A DNA stretch of 64,000 bases from Clostridium lentum (GTDB taxonomy: Bacteria; Bacillota; Clostridia; Clostridiales; Clostridiaceae), in the NCBI RefSeq assembly GCF_014287815.1, contig NZ_JACOOQ010000004.1, forward strand, positions 1 through 64,000, read 5' to 3'. The translations under genes were made by a program, and so were the position numbers. The notes under the pieces were generated by a model. The model was not told where the DNA came from. It saw only the letters and a program-made list of their open reading frames with translations, and made no database searches. Within the stretch, counting starts at the first letter, position 1. Each line of letters starts with the position of its first letter. This document shows positions 44,666 to 53,357 of this stretch, one piece after another.

Positions 44666-45700
44666 ATGAAATATAATGTGAATAGAGAGTTTCTATTAAA
44701 TACGTCAAAGGAAATATTAAGTTTTAATAGTCCAACAGGATTTTGTTTTGAAATAATAGATAAAATTGAAGAAATGTTAAAGCCTTATGGATATAATTTT
44801 CAAAGAACTAATAAAGGTTGTGCAGTTATAACAATACCAGGAGAAAGTAATGAGAGAGTTGTAGGGCTTTCTGCTCATGTGGATACTTTAGGAGCTATGG
44901 TTCGTTCAATAACAGGTAGCGGAACATTAAGATTCACTCTTTTAGGTGGACCTATAGTACCTACTTTAGATGGAGAATATTGTACTATAAGAACAAGAGA
45001 AGGTAAGCTTTATACTGGTACTTTCTTAAGTACAAGTCCTGCTGCCCATGTTTTTAAAGATGCCAGCACTAAAAAAAGAGATGATGAAAACATGGAAGTT
45101 AGAATTGATGAAGTGGTAAAGTCAAAAGAAGATGTAGAAAAGCTAGGTATAGCACCAGGCGATTTTATTTTTATAGATCCAAAGACTACCATAACAGAAT
45201 CAGGCTTTATTAAATCAAGATTCATTGATGATAAGGGAAGCGTATCAGCACTTATAGCTATGATTGAAATGTTTAAAAGAGAAGATATAACTCCAAAGTA
45301 TACTACCAAGATACTTATTTCTACTTATGAAGAAGTAGGACATGGAGCAGCATATATACCAGCAGATATAACTGAAATGATTTCAGTGGATATGGGATGC
45401 ATAGGAGAAGATTTAAGCTGTAGTGAATATGATGTTTCAATTTGTGCTAAAGATTCAAGTGGCCCATATGACTATAATATGGTAACGGAGCTAGTAAACT
45501 TAGCTAAGAAAAATGAATTAAGCTATGCAGTGGATATATATCCAATGTATGGTTCTGATGTTAGTGCTGCTTTAAGAGGTGGAAATGATATTAGAGGGGC
45601 ATTGATAGGGCCAGGAGTACATGCTTCCCATGGTATGGAAAGGACCCATGTTTCAGCTCTTGAGAATACAATTAAGTTATTAACAGCATATTTAGTTTAA
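44666..45700 (+). CDS. M42-family metallopeptidase (aminopeptidase)
   Basis: The protein of about 344 residues has M42 metal motifs GLSAHVDTLGAMV, SRFIDDKGSVSALI, ISTYEEVGHGAAY and late HASHGMERTHV. These cytoplasmic tetrahedral aminopeptidases trim short peptides. The ATG at 44666 is preferred over that at 44660, as GGGAGG lies only two to three bases before the latter. It follows the SNF2 gene by about 100 bases with no clear terminator between. Confidence 0.93.
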   Translation: MKYNVNREFLLNTSKEILSFNSPTGFCFEIIDKIEEMLKPYGYNFQRTNKGCAVITIPGESNERVVGLSAHVDTLGAMVRSITGSGTLRFTLLGGPIVPTLDGEYCTIRTREGKLYTGTFLSTSPAAHVFKDASTKKRDDENMEVRIDEVVKSKEDVEKLGIAPGDFIFIDPKTTITESGFIKSRFIDDKGSVSALIAMIEMFKREDITPKYTTKILISTYEEVGHGAAYIPADITEMISVDMGCIGEDLSCSEYDVSICAKDSSGPYDYNMVTELVNLAKKNELSYAVDIYPMYGSDVSAALRGGNDIRGALIGPGVHASHGMERTHVSALENTIKLLTAYLV

Positions 45701-45787
45701 CAACAGAAAATTTAAAGCCATAGTATTAACTATGTCTTTTAGTTTAAGTAATAGATAAGTGGTTAAAAGAGGAAATGAGGGGTATTT

Positions 45788-46564
45788 ATGAATGAAACAA
45801 TTTGTACCATAATGAAAAGAGGCTCTTTAAGGAGATATAAGGAAGAAAATATATCAGATGAGCATTTAGATATTATCTTAAATGCTGCCATGAGGGCACC
45901 AACAGCTGGTAATATGATGACATATTCAATAATTACTGTAAGAAAAGAGGAAACAAAGAAAAAATTAGCTATAAGCTGTGATAATCAGCCTTTTATAGCA
46001 AAGGCACCTTTAATATTGATTTTCTTAGCTGATTATAGCAAATGGTATAAATATTATGAAGTAAATGGTGTAAGAGAATTTCAAAAGGATAGAGGAGAAA
46101 CCTTTGCTGGGCCTTCTGCTGGAAGCTTTGTTCTGGCAGTACAAGATGCAGTAATAGCAGCAGAAAATGCAGTAATAGCAGCAGAAAGTCTTGGGATTGG
46201 TTCTTGCTATATTGGAGACATAATGGAACAAAAGGAATATCATAAGACATTGTTTAATTTGCCAGAATATGTGTTTCCAGTGGCAATGCTTACTTTAGGA
46301 TATTATCCAGAAGATTACATGGTGCCATTAAAAGAGAGGTTTGCGGAAAAATATGTAGTCTTTGAAGAAAGATATAATGAGCTTTCCAAGGAAGATATTG
46401 ATGATATGTTTAGAAAAAGGGATCAATTATTTACTGCAAAGAATAAATATAATGCTAAAAACTATGCGCAAATGCATTATAATTTTAAGGTAAAAGCACC
46501 ATTTTCTAAAGAAATGCAAAGGTCTGTAGAAGAAGCATTAAAGGAATGGGATAAAAAGGAATAA
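45788..46564 (+). CDS. Nitroreductase-family protein
   Basis: The 258-residue protein has MKRGSLRRYKEENI at the FMN-binding N-terminus, AAMRAPTAGNMMTYSII and AVIAAESLGIGSCYIGDI, standard in the family. The C-terminal extension (from about residue 190, KERFAEKYVVFEERY) is longer than in minimal nitroreductases. It uses FMN and NAD(P)H, with unknown substrate. GAGGGG precedes the ATG. It differs from the nitroreductase at 11753 and is not a close copy. Confidence 0.9.
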   Translation: MNETICTIMKRGSLRRYKEENISDEHLDIILNAAMRAPTAGNMMTYSIITVRKEETKKKLAISCDNQPFIAKAPLILIFLADYSKWYKYYEVNGVREFQKDRGETFAGPSAGSFVLAVQDAVIAAENAVIAAESLGIGSCYIGDIMEQKEYHKTLFNLPEYVFPVAMLTLGYYPEDYMVPLKERFAEKYVVFEERYNELSKEDIDDMFRKRDQLFTAKNKYNAKNYAQMHYNFKVKAPFSKEMQRSVEEALKEWDKKE

Positions 46565-46594
46565 GGAAAAAATTTTAATACCATAAGATAAAAT

Positions 46595-46636
46595 TAAGCA
46601 GCGGAAGTAATCTCAAACCGCTGCTTTAGTGTTTTA
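46595..46636 (+). terminator. Rho-independent terminator
   Basis: A 9-bp stem, AAGCAGCGG with CCGCTGCTT, is followed by a T-rich tail after the nitroreductase gene. Confidence 0.8.
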
Positions 46637-46657
46637 GGGAATTAATCATAGGAAAAA

Positions 46658-46686
46658 TTGACAATGAGGGCAAATATGATTATGAT
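46658..46686 (+). promoter_or_regulatory. Upstream promoter P1 of the ABC exporter
   Basis: TTGACA (46658-46663) and TATGAT (46681-46686) are spaced by 17 bases. It lies about 140 bases before the exporter start and upstream of the palindrome. Confidence 0.65.
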
Positions 46687-46708
46687 GGATGTAAAAAGTA
46701 TATGGAAA

Positions 46709-46726
46709 TTCAATACATGTATTGAA
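46709..46726. promoter_or_regulatory. 18-bp perfect palindrome, candidate operator
   Basis: TTCAATACATGTATTGAA is a perfect palindrome placed between two SigA-type promoters of the ABC exporter operon. A dimeric repressor (TetR-, MarR- or GntR-type) is expected for such a site. No regulator gene is adjacent. Confidence 0.6.
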
Positions 46727-46756
46727 AAATGTGTATAGAATTTTATTAGGAAAAAG

Positions 46757-46785
46757 TTGACAAAGTGTTATTTATAATGTAATAT
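46757..46785 (+). promoter_or_regulatory. Proximal promoter P2 of the ABC exporter
   Basis: TTGACA (46757-46762) and TAATAT (46780-46785) are spaced by 17 bases, with the TTG start of the ATPase gene 38 bases further on. Confidence 0.7.
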
Positions 46786-46822
46786 GAGTTATACAATACT
46801 ACATAAAAGGGAGGAGAAAACT

Positions 46823-47752
46823 TTGAGTGCGTTAAAATTAGAGGTAAAAGGTTTAAAGAAGGTTTTTGGCGAAACTGAAGTTCTACATGGAATATCTTTT
46901 ACAGTAGAAAGTGGAAAAGCCTTAGGGTTATTAGGAAGAAATGGTGCAGGTAAAACAACAACAATTCGTATATTGATGGATGTTTTCAGAGCAAATAGTG
47001 GGGAAATATTAATAAATGGGAAAAAATTCAAACCGTTGGATTATAAGATAGGATATCTGCCAGAAGAAAGAGGTTTATATCCTAAAAGAAAGGTTGCAGA
47101 ACAAATAATTTATCTTGCTACTTTAAGAGGATTATCTAAAAAGGAAGCAAAAGAAAATACTTATAAGTGGCTTAAAAAATTAGGTGTAGAAGAGTATGCA
47201 GATAGAAAATTAGATACATTATCAAAAGGTAATCAACAAAAAGTGCAATTGGCTCAGACACTGGTAGCTAATCCAGAAATAGTAATACTTGATGAACCTT
47301 TCAGTGGACTAGATCCTGTTAATTCACAAATATTGAAAGATTGTATCAATGAACTTATTGCAGATAATAAGTTAGTAATTTTCTCAAGCCATCAAATGAG
47401 CTATGTAGAAGAGTTTTGTGAAGACATTGCCATAGTTAATAAGGGAGAAATTATTCTAAGTGGTAACCTAAAGGACATAAAAAAGAAATTTGGTGAAAAT
47501 AGGCTTGTATTAAGTGCTTGCAACTATTCATTAGAGAAATTAAAGGAAGTTTGTGAAAATAACTTTTCAGAGCTTGTTGACGTAAATGAAGTTAAAAAGG
47601 AATTCATTGTATTGGAATTGAAGAAAGATATAAGTAAGAAACAGCTACTTTTAGCACTTATAAATAGTGGAGTAGATATAGAAAAGTTTGGTGAATATGA
47701 GCCTACCCTTACTGATATATTTGTTTTGAAAGCAGGTGATAATAATGAATAA
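46823..47752 (+). CDS. ABC transporter ATP-binding protein (NatA-like)
   Basis: The protein of about 310 residues has Walker A GRNGAGKTTTIRI, signature LSKGNQQKVQLAQ, Walker B IVILDEPFSGLDP and the H-loop IFSSHQ. The C-terminal extension of about 80 residues matches NatA/DrrA-type exporters. It powers the permease encoded next, with which it overlaps by eight bases. The TTG at 46823 is chosen over the upstream ATG because GGGAGGAG lies before it. NatAB exports Na+ in Bacillus; a drug or ion role is possible here. Confidence 0.92.
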   Translation: MSALKLEVKGLKKVFGETEVLHGISFTVESGKALGLLGRNGAGKTTTIRILMDVFRANSGEILINGKKFKPLDYKIGYLPEERGLYPKRKVAEQIIYLATLRGLSKKEAKENTYKWLKKLGVEEYADRKLDTLSKGNQQKVQLAQTLVANPEIVILDEPFSGLDPVNSQILKDCINELIADNKLVIFSSHQMSYVEEFCEDIAIVNKGEIILSGNLKDIKKKFGENRLVLSACNYSLEKLKEVCENNFSELVDVNEVKKEFIVLELKKDISKKQLLLALINSGVDIEKFGEYEPTLTDIFVLKAGDNNE

Positions 47753-49004
47753 TTTTTTTAAGGTAGTAGGATTTGAATTAAACAATTATTTTAAAAGTAA
47801 GGCATATATACTGACAACAGTTTTAATTACAGCTTTTTTGATAGTAGGAATATGTCTACCATCAATGGTAGATTTATCAGGTATTATTCCACAGCTAGCT
47901 ACAGAAGAAAAAGCTGAAGAAGATGAAAAAGCAAAGTCAGAGGAAGATAAAAGTAAATATGCCATTTATGATGAAAATAATATAATAGATATGGAGTATT
48001 TAAAGAGTTTTTATCCAAATTCAGAATGGCAAACAGCAAGTAGTAATGATGAATTGGAAAAATTAGTGAAAGATGGACAAGTTGAAGGTGGATTTGAAGT
48101 TGAAAGCCTTACAAAGTATACATACTTTGTAAAAAATAAAGGATTACATGATTCAGAACAAGCTGTTTTTGATCAAGCTTTAGGGTATATGTATAAGCAA
48201 CAAGCTATAAGTGAAAAAGGTCTTGATTTTAATGAAATAGATGCAATATATAATATGCCAATAGAATCAAATGTTAATGTTCTTGGAAAAGATAGTTCAG
48301 AAAACTATTTTTACGCTTATATATTAGTGTTTATTTTATACTTTATGATAATCATGTATGGACAGCTTATAGCAACATCAGTTGCTTCAGAAAAAAGCAG
48401 TCGTGCTATGGAAGTACTAGTAACAAGTACATCAACAAATAGTTTAATTTTTGGCAAGGTAATTGCAGGTACTATAGCAAGTGTTATTCAAGTAGGGGTA
48501 ATGCTTGGTGGTGGAGTTATTACTTATAAAATTACTGGAGCAGCTTGGAATGGAATGTTGGATAATTTCTTAGCTATACCAGCTAATATATTATTAACTT
48601 TTTCAGTATTTGGATTTGTAGGATATATATTCTATTCGTTTATCTATGCAGCATTAGGTGCTCTTGTATCAAAAACAGAGGATATAGGTAAGAGTATTGG
48701 AAGTATCAACTTTATATTTATGATTGGATTCTTTATTGCTATCTTTGGTTTAATGAATCCAGATAATACAATTGTTAAGGTTGCATCTTATGTTCCATTT
48801 ACTTCATGTATGACTATAGTTACTCGTGTAGCTTTAGGATCTATTTCAATAGTAGAAATGGTAATTTCAGCAATAATTTTAATAGTATCAACTTTATTAG
48901 TTGGAGTATTAGCATCAAAAATATATAGAATGGGTACTTTAAGATATGGTAATCCTATAAAATTAACTCATGCAATAAAATCTTTAAGAAAAAAAGAGGA
49001 TTAA
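47745..49004 (+). CDS. ABC transporter permease (NatB/YhaP-like)
   Basis: The protein of about 420 residues has one N-terminal helix (ILTTVLITAFLIVGICLP), an extracytoplasmic domain of about 140 residues with a charged KAEEDEKAKSEEDKSK stretch, then five or six helices with the ABC-2 signature SEKSSRAMEVLVTSTS. It forms the export channel with the preceding ATPase. The ATG at 47745 overlaps the ATPase stop, so they are coupled. A terminator follows. Confidence 0.9.
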   Translation: MNNFFKVVGFELNNYFKSKAYILTTVLITAFLIVGICLPSMVDLSGIIPQLATEEKAEEDEKAKSEEDKSKYAIYDENNIIDMEYLKSFYPNSEWQTASSNDELEKLVKDGQVEGGFEVESLTKYTYFVKNKGLHDSEQAVFDQALGYMYKQQAISEKGLDFNEIDAIYNMPIESNVNVLGKDSSENYFYAYILVFILYFMIIMYGQLIATSVASEKSSRAMEVLVTSTSTNSLIFGKVIAGTIASVIQVGVMLGGGVITYKITGAAWNGMLDNFLAIPANILLTFSVFGFVGYIFYSFIYAALGALVSKTEDIGKSIGSINFIFMIGFFIAIFGLMNPDNTIVKVASYVPFTSCMTIVTRVALGSISIVEMVISAIILIVSTLLVGVLASKIYRMGTLRYGNPIKLTHAIKSLRKKED

Positions 49005-49016
49005 TATAATATATAG

Positions 49017-49042
49017 GATAGCCTTTTAGGCTATCTTGTATT
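49017..49042 (+). terminator. Rho-independent terminator after the ABC exporter
   Basis: GATAGCC and GGCTATC pair around TTTTA and are followed by a T-rich tail. Confidence 0.75.
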
Positions 49043-49133
49043 TTGTAAATAAAATTAGATAAATATATTTACAAAATGTAAAATATGTATTATTATGGAA
49101 TGGTAATAAGTTATGTTTTTTTATTAGGTATAT

Positions 49134-49207
49134 AGGGGCATCGTTCAACGGTAGGACAACGGATTCTGACTCCGTCAATGTTGGTTCGATTCCGACTGCC
49201 CCCGCCA
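49134..49207 (+). tRNA. tRNA-Gln (anticodon CTG)
   Basis: A full cloverleaf can be drawn: D stem GTTC/GGAC, anticodon stem ACGGA/TCCGT with loop TTCTGAC, T stem GTTGG/CCGAC with loop TTCGATT, and an encoded CCA. The acceptor pairs GGGGCA with TGCCCC, but the first pair is A1 against C72, a mismatch. The discriminator is G, as usual for glutamine. A strong terminator follows 12 bases later. Confidence 0.95.
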
Positions 49208-49218
49208 AGAGCTTATAT

Positions 49219-49264
49219 AAAAAAGATGGGAAAGCTTTTTATTAAAGTTTTTCCATCTTTTTTA
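49219..49264 (+). terminator. Rho-independent terminator after tRNA-Gln
   Basis: A long stem, AAAAAAGATGGGAAAGCTTT against its complement with wobbles, ends in six T. Confidence 0.85.
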
Positions 49265-49299
49265 TTTATATATTAAGTAAAAGGGAGGTTATCAAGTTA

Positions 49300-50028
49300 T
49301 TATAAATCTGACAATCTACCTTTAGATTTAAGGTGCGCTATTAATTTTTCAGGATCATTCATTACTAGTTCCTCTGGCATTTGTATTTCCTTTAAAAGCT
49401 CAATTCCTTTATTAAATACCCCTATGCATGTGTTAATATGAGCATCAGAAGTTAAAATTACCTTTGTGCCTATTTCTTTGCAAAGAAGGGCAACTTTTTT
49501 GCAGTTTACATCACTACCAATTCTTGATGAACCAAGTAATGAACTATTATTTATTTCAATCATAATGTCTTTTTCTTTAGCTTTTTTTATTATGGCTTCA
49601 TAATTCAGCTGATAGTTAGGATTTCCTAGATGTCCTAGGATTTCTACTTTATCATATTTATCCATAACATTTAATATGGCTAATGTATTTTCTTCCCTTG
49701 ATCTAGGTTTGAATACAGGTTCATGGAATGAAGCAATCATATAATCAAGATTTTTTGATGCTTCATCTGACATATCTAATGAACCTTCAATGTCTAATAT
49801 ATTGGCTTCACAACCTTTTAAGATGGTAACTCCGTTTATAACTCTAGGAACAACCTTTAAGTTACCAAAGTACCAATAGTGTGGAGCACCAGGCATAGAA
49901 GGTGCATGTTCAGAAGTACCTAAAACTTTTATACCTTTTTCTGCACAATAATTTATATTTTCTAATAATGTTGTATATGCATGCCCACTAACTATACTAT
50001 GGGTATGTAAATCAGATAAATATTTCAT
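49300..50028 (-). CDS. PHP-domain phosphatase (YcdX-like)
   Basis: The 242-residue protein has PHP metal motifs LSDLHTHSIVSGHAY, GTSEHAPSMPG, GCEANILD, IASFHEP, EILGHLGNP and LTSDAHIN, all nine expected ligands being present or near. YcdX-type enzymes bind three zinc ions and hydrolyse phosphate esters in the cytoplasm. AGGAGAAT precedes the ATG. It is a single-gene unit and the physiological substrate is unknown. Confidence 0.92.
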   Translation of the reverse strand: MKYLSDLHTHSIVSGHAYTTLLENINYCAEKGIKVLGTSEHAPSMPGAPHYWYFGNLKVVPRVINGVTILKGCEANILDIEGSLDMSDEASKNLDYMIASFHEPVFKPRSREENTLAILNVMDKYDKVEILGHLGNPNYQLNYEAIIKKAKEKDIMIEINNSSLLGSSRIGSDVNCKKVALLCKEIGTKVILTSDAHINTCIGVFNKGIELLKEIQMPEELVMNDPEKLIAHLKSKGRLSDL

Positions 50029-50158
50029 ATAATTCTCCTTAAAATATTAAATATATTAATATACTTATATAACTTAGTATAGTTGGAAAAAGAAGTTTAA
50101 TCAACTATTGTTAAGAATATCTTAAAATATTTAGAGAAAGTTTAACAAAAAATATAAA

Positions 50159-50821
50159 TTATACACTCAAAGCTGGTAGAAATATAGTTTCTCCTAAAGG
50201 AAGCACATTATTTGGAAGCTCATTTAAATCAATGATAAAGTTCATAAAATTATCTATATCATAATTTTTATAATAAGTATCTCTTATCTTATACCAGGAA
50301 TCCCCTTCCTTAATTTTATATAAAGTACCACTTACAAAAGTACTTTCAGGTATTTTTAATGTATTTCCAATGGTTAGCTCTTCAGGGTTGGTAATATTAT
50401 TAATAAGAGTAACCAAATTTATGCTGGTGTTTAAATTGCAGTAAGTATTATATTTGCTACATATAGAAGTTAGTGTATCGCCTTCTTTAATTGTATAGTT
50501 TACACAACTAAGTGATGAGGCAAAATCATTTAGTGAAAGGTAAGTCATATTAGCTGTTACTGTTGAAGCTGAAGAACCAGTGGTACTTGCTTCAGAATCA
50601 GTGGTAGTGGGTTCAGTATTCTTATTGCTGCTATTATTTTTAGAACCATTAGAATTTGAACTATTATTGGAAACATTAGTATCAGTATCATTACTTCCAC
50701 TAGTACTGGTAGATGAAGTGTTTTTTATAAGCGATTTATCACTATAATTAAAGTAAAGAAAAGCTGGTATACTTATTATTAAGACTATGACAATTCCAAT
50801 AATTATTTTAGTATGTTTCAT
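50159..50821 (-). CDS. Membrane-anchored double-LysM protein
   Basis: The protein of about 220 residues has one N-terminal membrane helix (IIIGIVIVLIISIPAFLYF). A long Ser/Thr/Asn spacer (residues about 30-95) follows, then two LysM domains, YTIKEGDTLTSICSKYNTY and YKIKEGDSWYKIRDTYYKN. LysM binds peptidoglycan or chitin-like glycans, so the protein tethers membrane to wall. The start at 50821 is fixed by GGAGGG; the longer frame to 50905 has no site. It may have a role in envelope maintenance or the spore coat. Confidence 0.85.
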   Translation of the reverse strand: MKHTKIIIGIVIVLIISIPAFLYFNYSDKSLIKNTSSTSTSGSNDTDTNVSNNSSNSNGSKNNSSNKNTEPTTTDSEASTTGSSASTVTANMTYLSLNDFASSLSCVNYTIKEGDTLTSICSKYNTYCNLNTSINLVTLINNITNPEELTIGNTLKIPESTFVSGTLYKIKEGDSWYKIRDTYYKNYDIDNFMNFIIDLNELPNNVLPLGETIFLPALSV

Positions 50822-51044
50822 TTTTCTCCCTCCTTCAATAAATTTATCTACAAGTATATCCAAAAGTATTTTAAAATATTCAAGTAAAATATTTACTCTT
50901 GACATAAAATATATTTAGTTAAAGAGAAGAAAATAAAGAATTTATTGTAAAAAATATACAAAAATGATAATATAATATTATAAAATAATTATAAAAATTA
51001 ATTTTTTGAGAATAATAAATAAAAGAGTAAGTTAATAGTAAATT

Positions 51045-51281
51045 GCGATGAAAAGGAAGAGTATTATAAAAATACAGTTTACAGAGAGGAAATGACTTGG
51101 CTGAAATCATTTCTAAATATGATTTATAAGAAGACTATCCTTGAGCTATGGTTTAGTATCATATGAGAAATGCCATCGGCAACGCCGTTATAAAAATAAG
51201 ATGAATTAAATTTTAATTTAATTTGGGTGGAACCACGGATATAAGCATTCGTCCCATTTGTTTGGGATGGATGTTTTTTAT
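51045..51281 (+). promoter_or_regulatory. T-box leader of thrS, specifier ACU (Thr)
   Basis: The conserved T-box GGGTGGAACCACGG lies at 51228-51241. A terminator follows, with arms CATTCGTCCCA and TTGGGATGGATG and a T run, ending at 51281. Stem I can be drawn with AAGGA/TCCTT and TTATAA/TTATAA enclosing an internal loop AGAGTA / GAAGACTA, in which ACT (51134-51136) is the specifier codon for threonine. Uncharged tRNA-Thr should prevent termination and switch on thrS. Confidence 0.92.
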
Positions 51282-51374
51282 ATTTATTAAACAAAAGAAA
51301 GTAATAAAAGTTATAACAATATAAAAGAAAATAAAGGTAAAGAGAATTTTGTAAAAAGAAAGGAAGTGAAAAAT

Positions 51375-51403
51375 AATAGTTATCATTATTTTCGGTAGCT
51401 ATT
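51375..51403 (+). promoter_or_regulatory. Hairpin between a distant Shine-Dalgarno site and the thrS start
   Basis: AATAGTTATC and GGTAGCTATT pair over ten bases with two wobbles around a nine-base loop. The only good purine site, AAAGGAAGTG, lies upstream of it, 45 bases from the ATG. Folding the hairpin would bring the site to about 15 bases from the start. Confidence 0.45.
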
Positions 51404-51412
51404 ATATAGATT

Positions 51413-53317
51413 ATGATAAAAGTAAAATTAATTGATGGATGTATGAAAGAAATAGAGGAAGGTAGCAATGGTTATTCTCTAGCAGCATCAATAAGTAAAA
51501 AACTTGCTAAGGAAGCAATAGCTGCAAAAATTAACGGTAAGTTAGTAGATTTAAATCATGGCCTTAAAAATGATGATAAAGTGGAAATAATTACAGCAGA
51601 TAGTGAAGATGGTATAGAAATAATTAGGCACTCTACTGCTCATGTAATGGCTCAGGCGGTAAAAAGAATTTATGGTAATGTAAAACTTGCTATAGGACCT
51701 ACTATTAAAAATGGGTTTTATTATGATTTTGATTTAGATATATCACTTACTCAGGATGATCTTAAAAAGATAGAAGATGAAATGAATAAAATAATAAATG
51801 AGGATTTAAAGTTTAAGAGAGATGATGTTTCAAAGGAAGAAGCTTTAAAGATTATGAGTGAAAAAGGCGAGTATTATAAAGTTGAGCTTATTAATGCTCT
51901 TGATGAAAGTGAAAAGATTTCTTTATATGAGCAGGGAGATTTTACAGATCTTTGTAGAGGACCACATATTCCATCTACAAAGTTTATTAAAGCCTTTAAG
52001 CTTACTTCTGTTGCAGGAGCATATTGGAGAGGCAGTGAAAAAAATAAGATGCTGCAAAGAATTTATGGAGTGGCATTTTCATCTAAAAAGGAATTAGAGA
52101 AATATTTAAATATGATAGAAGAGGCTAAGAAAAGGGATCATAGAAAGCTTGGCAGAGAGTTAAAGCTTTTTGAAATAATGGATGAAGGGCCTGGATTCCC
52201 ATTTTTCTTACCAAAGGGAGTTATATTAAAGAACATCTTAATTGATTATTGGAGAAAACTTCATAATGAAGCAGGATACGTTGAAATAGAAACTCCTATA
52301 ATGCTTAACAAAGAGCTTTGGATTAGATCAGGACATTGGGATCATTATAAAGAAAACATGTATACTTCCATGATTGATAACAAAGAATTTGCTTTAAAAC
52401 CAATGAATTGTCCAGGAGGAATGCTTGTTTATAAGAGTGAAGGGCATTCATATAGAGATTTACCACTTAGAGTAGGAGAACTTGGAAGGGTTCATAGACA
52501 TGAGATTTCAGGAGCATTGCATGGGCTTATGAGAGTAAGAGCTTTTACTCAGGATGATGCACATATATTTATGTTACCTGAACAAATAAAATCTGAAATT
52601 CTCGGAGTAATAAAGCTTATTGATGAAGTGTATGACACATTAGGATTTAAATACAATGTAGAGCTTTCAACTAGGCCGGAAGACTCCATGGGAAGTGATG
52701 AAGAATGGAATATGGCAGAACGATCATTAAAAGAAGCACTAGATGAAGGTGGACTAGATTATAAGATTAATGAAGGAGATGGAGCTTTTTATGGACCTAA
52801 GATAGACTTTCATATTGAAGATAGCTTAGGCAGAAGCTGGCAATGTGGAACTATCCAGCTTGATTTTCAATTACCACAAAGATTTGAACTGGAATATATA
52901 GGCAGCGATGGAGAAAAGCATAGACCAATAGTTATTCATAGAGTAATCTTTGGAAGTATTGAAAGATTTATTGGTATCCTAATTGAACATTTTGCAGGAA
53001 AATTTCCAGTATGGATTTCACCTATACAGGTAAAGGTTCTACCAATTTCCGATAGTTTTATGGAATATGGCCATGAAGTTATTGATAAATTAAGAAAATA
53101 TGGTATAAGATGTGAAATAGATAATAGAAGTGAAAAGATAGGTTATAAGATTAGGGAAGCAAGAAATGAAAGAGTACCTTATATGATTATTGTAGGTGAA
53201 AAAGAGAAAAATCATGGAAATATTTCTTTAAGAAGTAGGGATATGGGAGAGGAGGGAAGCACATCACTAGAAGAATTTATTACAAGAGTGTTAAAAGAAG
53301 ACCAGGAAAAGAAATAA
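51413..53317 (+). CDS. thrS: Threonyl-tRNA synthetase
   Basis: The 634-residue enzyme has an N-terminal TGS domain (1-61) and the editing domain with HSTAHVMAQAVKRIYG and DLCRGPHIPST. The class II core has MNCPGGMLVYKS (motif 2 area), LRVGELGRVHRHEISGAL and the C-terminal RFIGILIEHFAGKFPVW, with the anticodon-binding domain after about residue 535. It charges tRNA-Thr. Expression is governed by the T-box at 51045-51281. The start ATG has no nearby purine site; see the hairpin at 51375. The length is typical. Confidence 0.98.
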   Translation: MIKVKLIDGCMKEIEEGSNGYSLAASISKKLAKEAIAAKINGKLVDLNHGLKNDDKVEIITADSEDGIEIIRHSTAHVMAQAVKRIYGNVKLAIGPTIKNGFYYDFDLDISLTQDDLKKIEDEMNKIINEDLKFKRDDVSKEEALKIMSEKGEYYKVELINALDESEKISLYEQGDFTDLCRGPHIPSTKFIKAFKLTSVAGAYWRGSEKNKMLQRIYGVAFSSKKELEKYLNMIEEAKKRDHRKLGRELKLFEIMDEGPGFPFFLPKGVILKNILIDYWRKLHNEAGYVEIETPIMLNKELWIRSGHWDHYKENMYTSMIDNKEFALKPMNCPGGMLVYKSEGHSYRDLPLRVGELGRVHRHEISGALHGLMRVRAFTQDDAHIFMLPEQIKSEILGVIKLIDEVYDTLGFKYNVELSTRPEDSMGSDEEWNMAERSLKEALDEGGLDYKINEGDGAFYGPKIDFHIEDSLGRSWQCGTIQLDFQLPQRFELEYIGSDGEKHRPIVIHRVIFGSIERFIGILIEHFAGKFPVWISPIQVKVLPISDSFMEYGHEVIDKLRKYGIRCEIDNRSEKIGYKIREARNERVPYMIIVGEKEKNHGNISLRSRDMGEEGSTSLEEFITRVLKEDQEKK

Positions 53318-53357
53318 TATTAAATTAATTTAAGATAATGAAAAATAGGGGGATTTT

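Noticed and set aside
46139-46182. Apparent 21-base tandem duplication in the nitroreductase gene (AVIAAEN/AVIAAES).
   Set aside because: Related nitroreductases carry two such Ala-rich helical turns at this place, so the protein has normal length and no recent duplication is needed.
51124-51468. Minus-strand frame of 114 codons across the thrS leader.
   Set aside because: It is antisense to a clear T-box and the thrS start, and its sequence is low complexity without a ribosome site.
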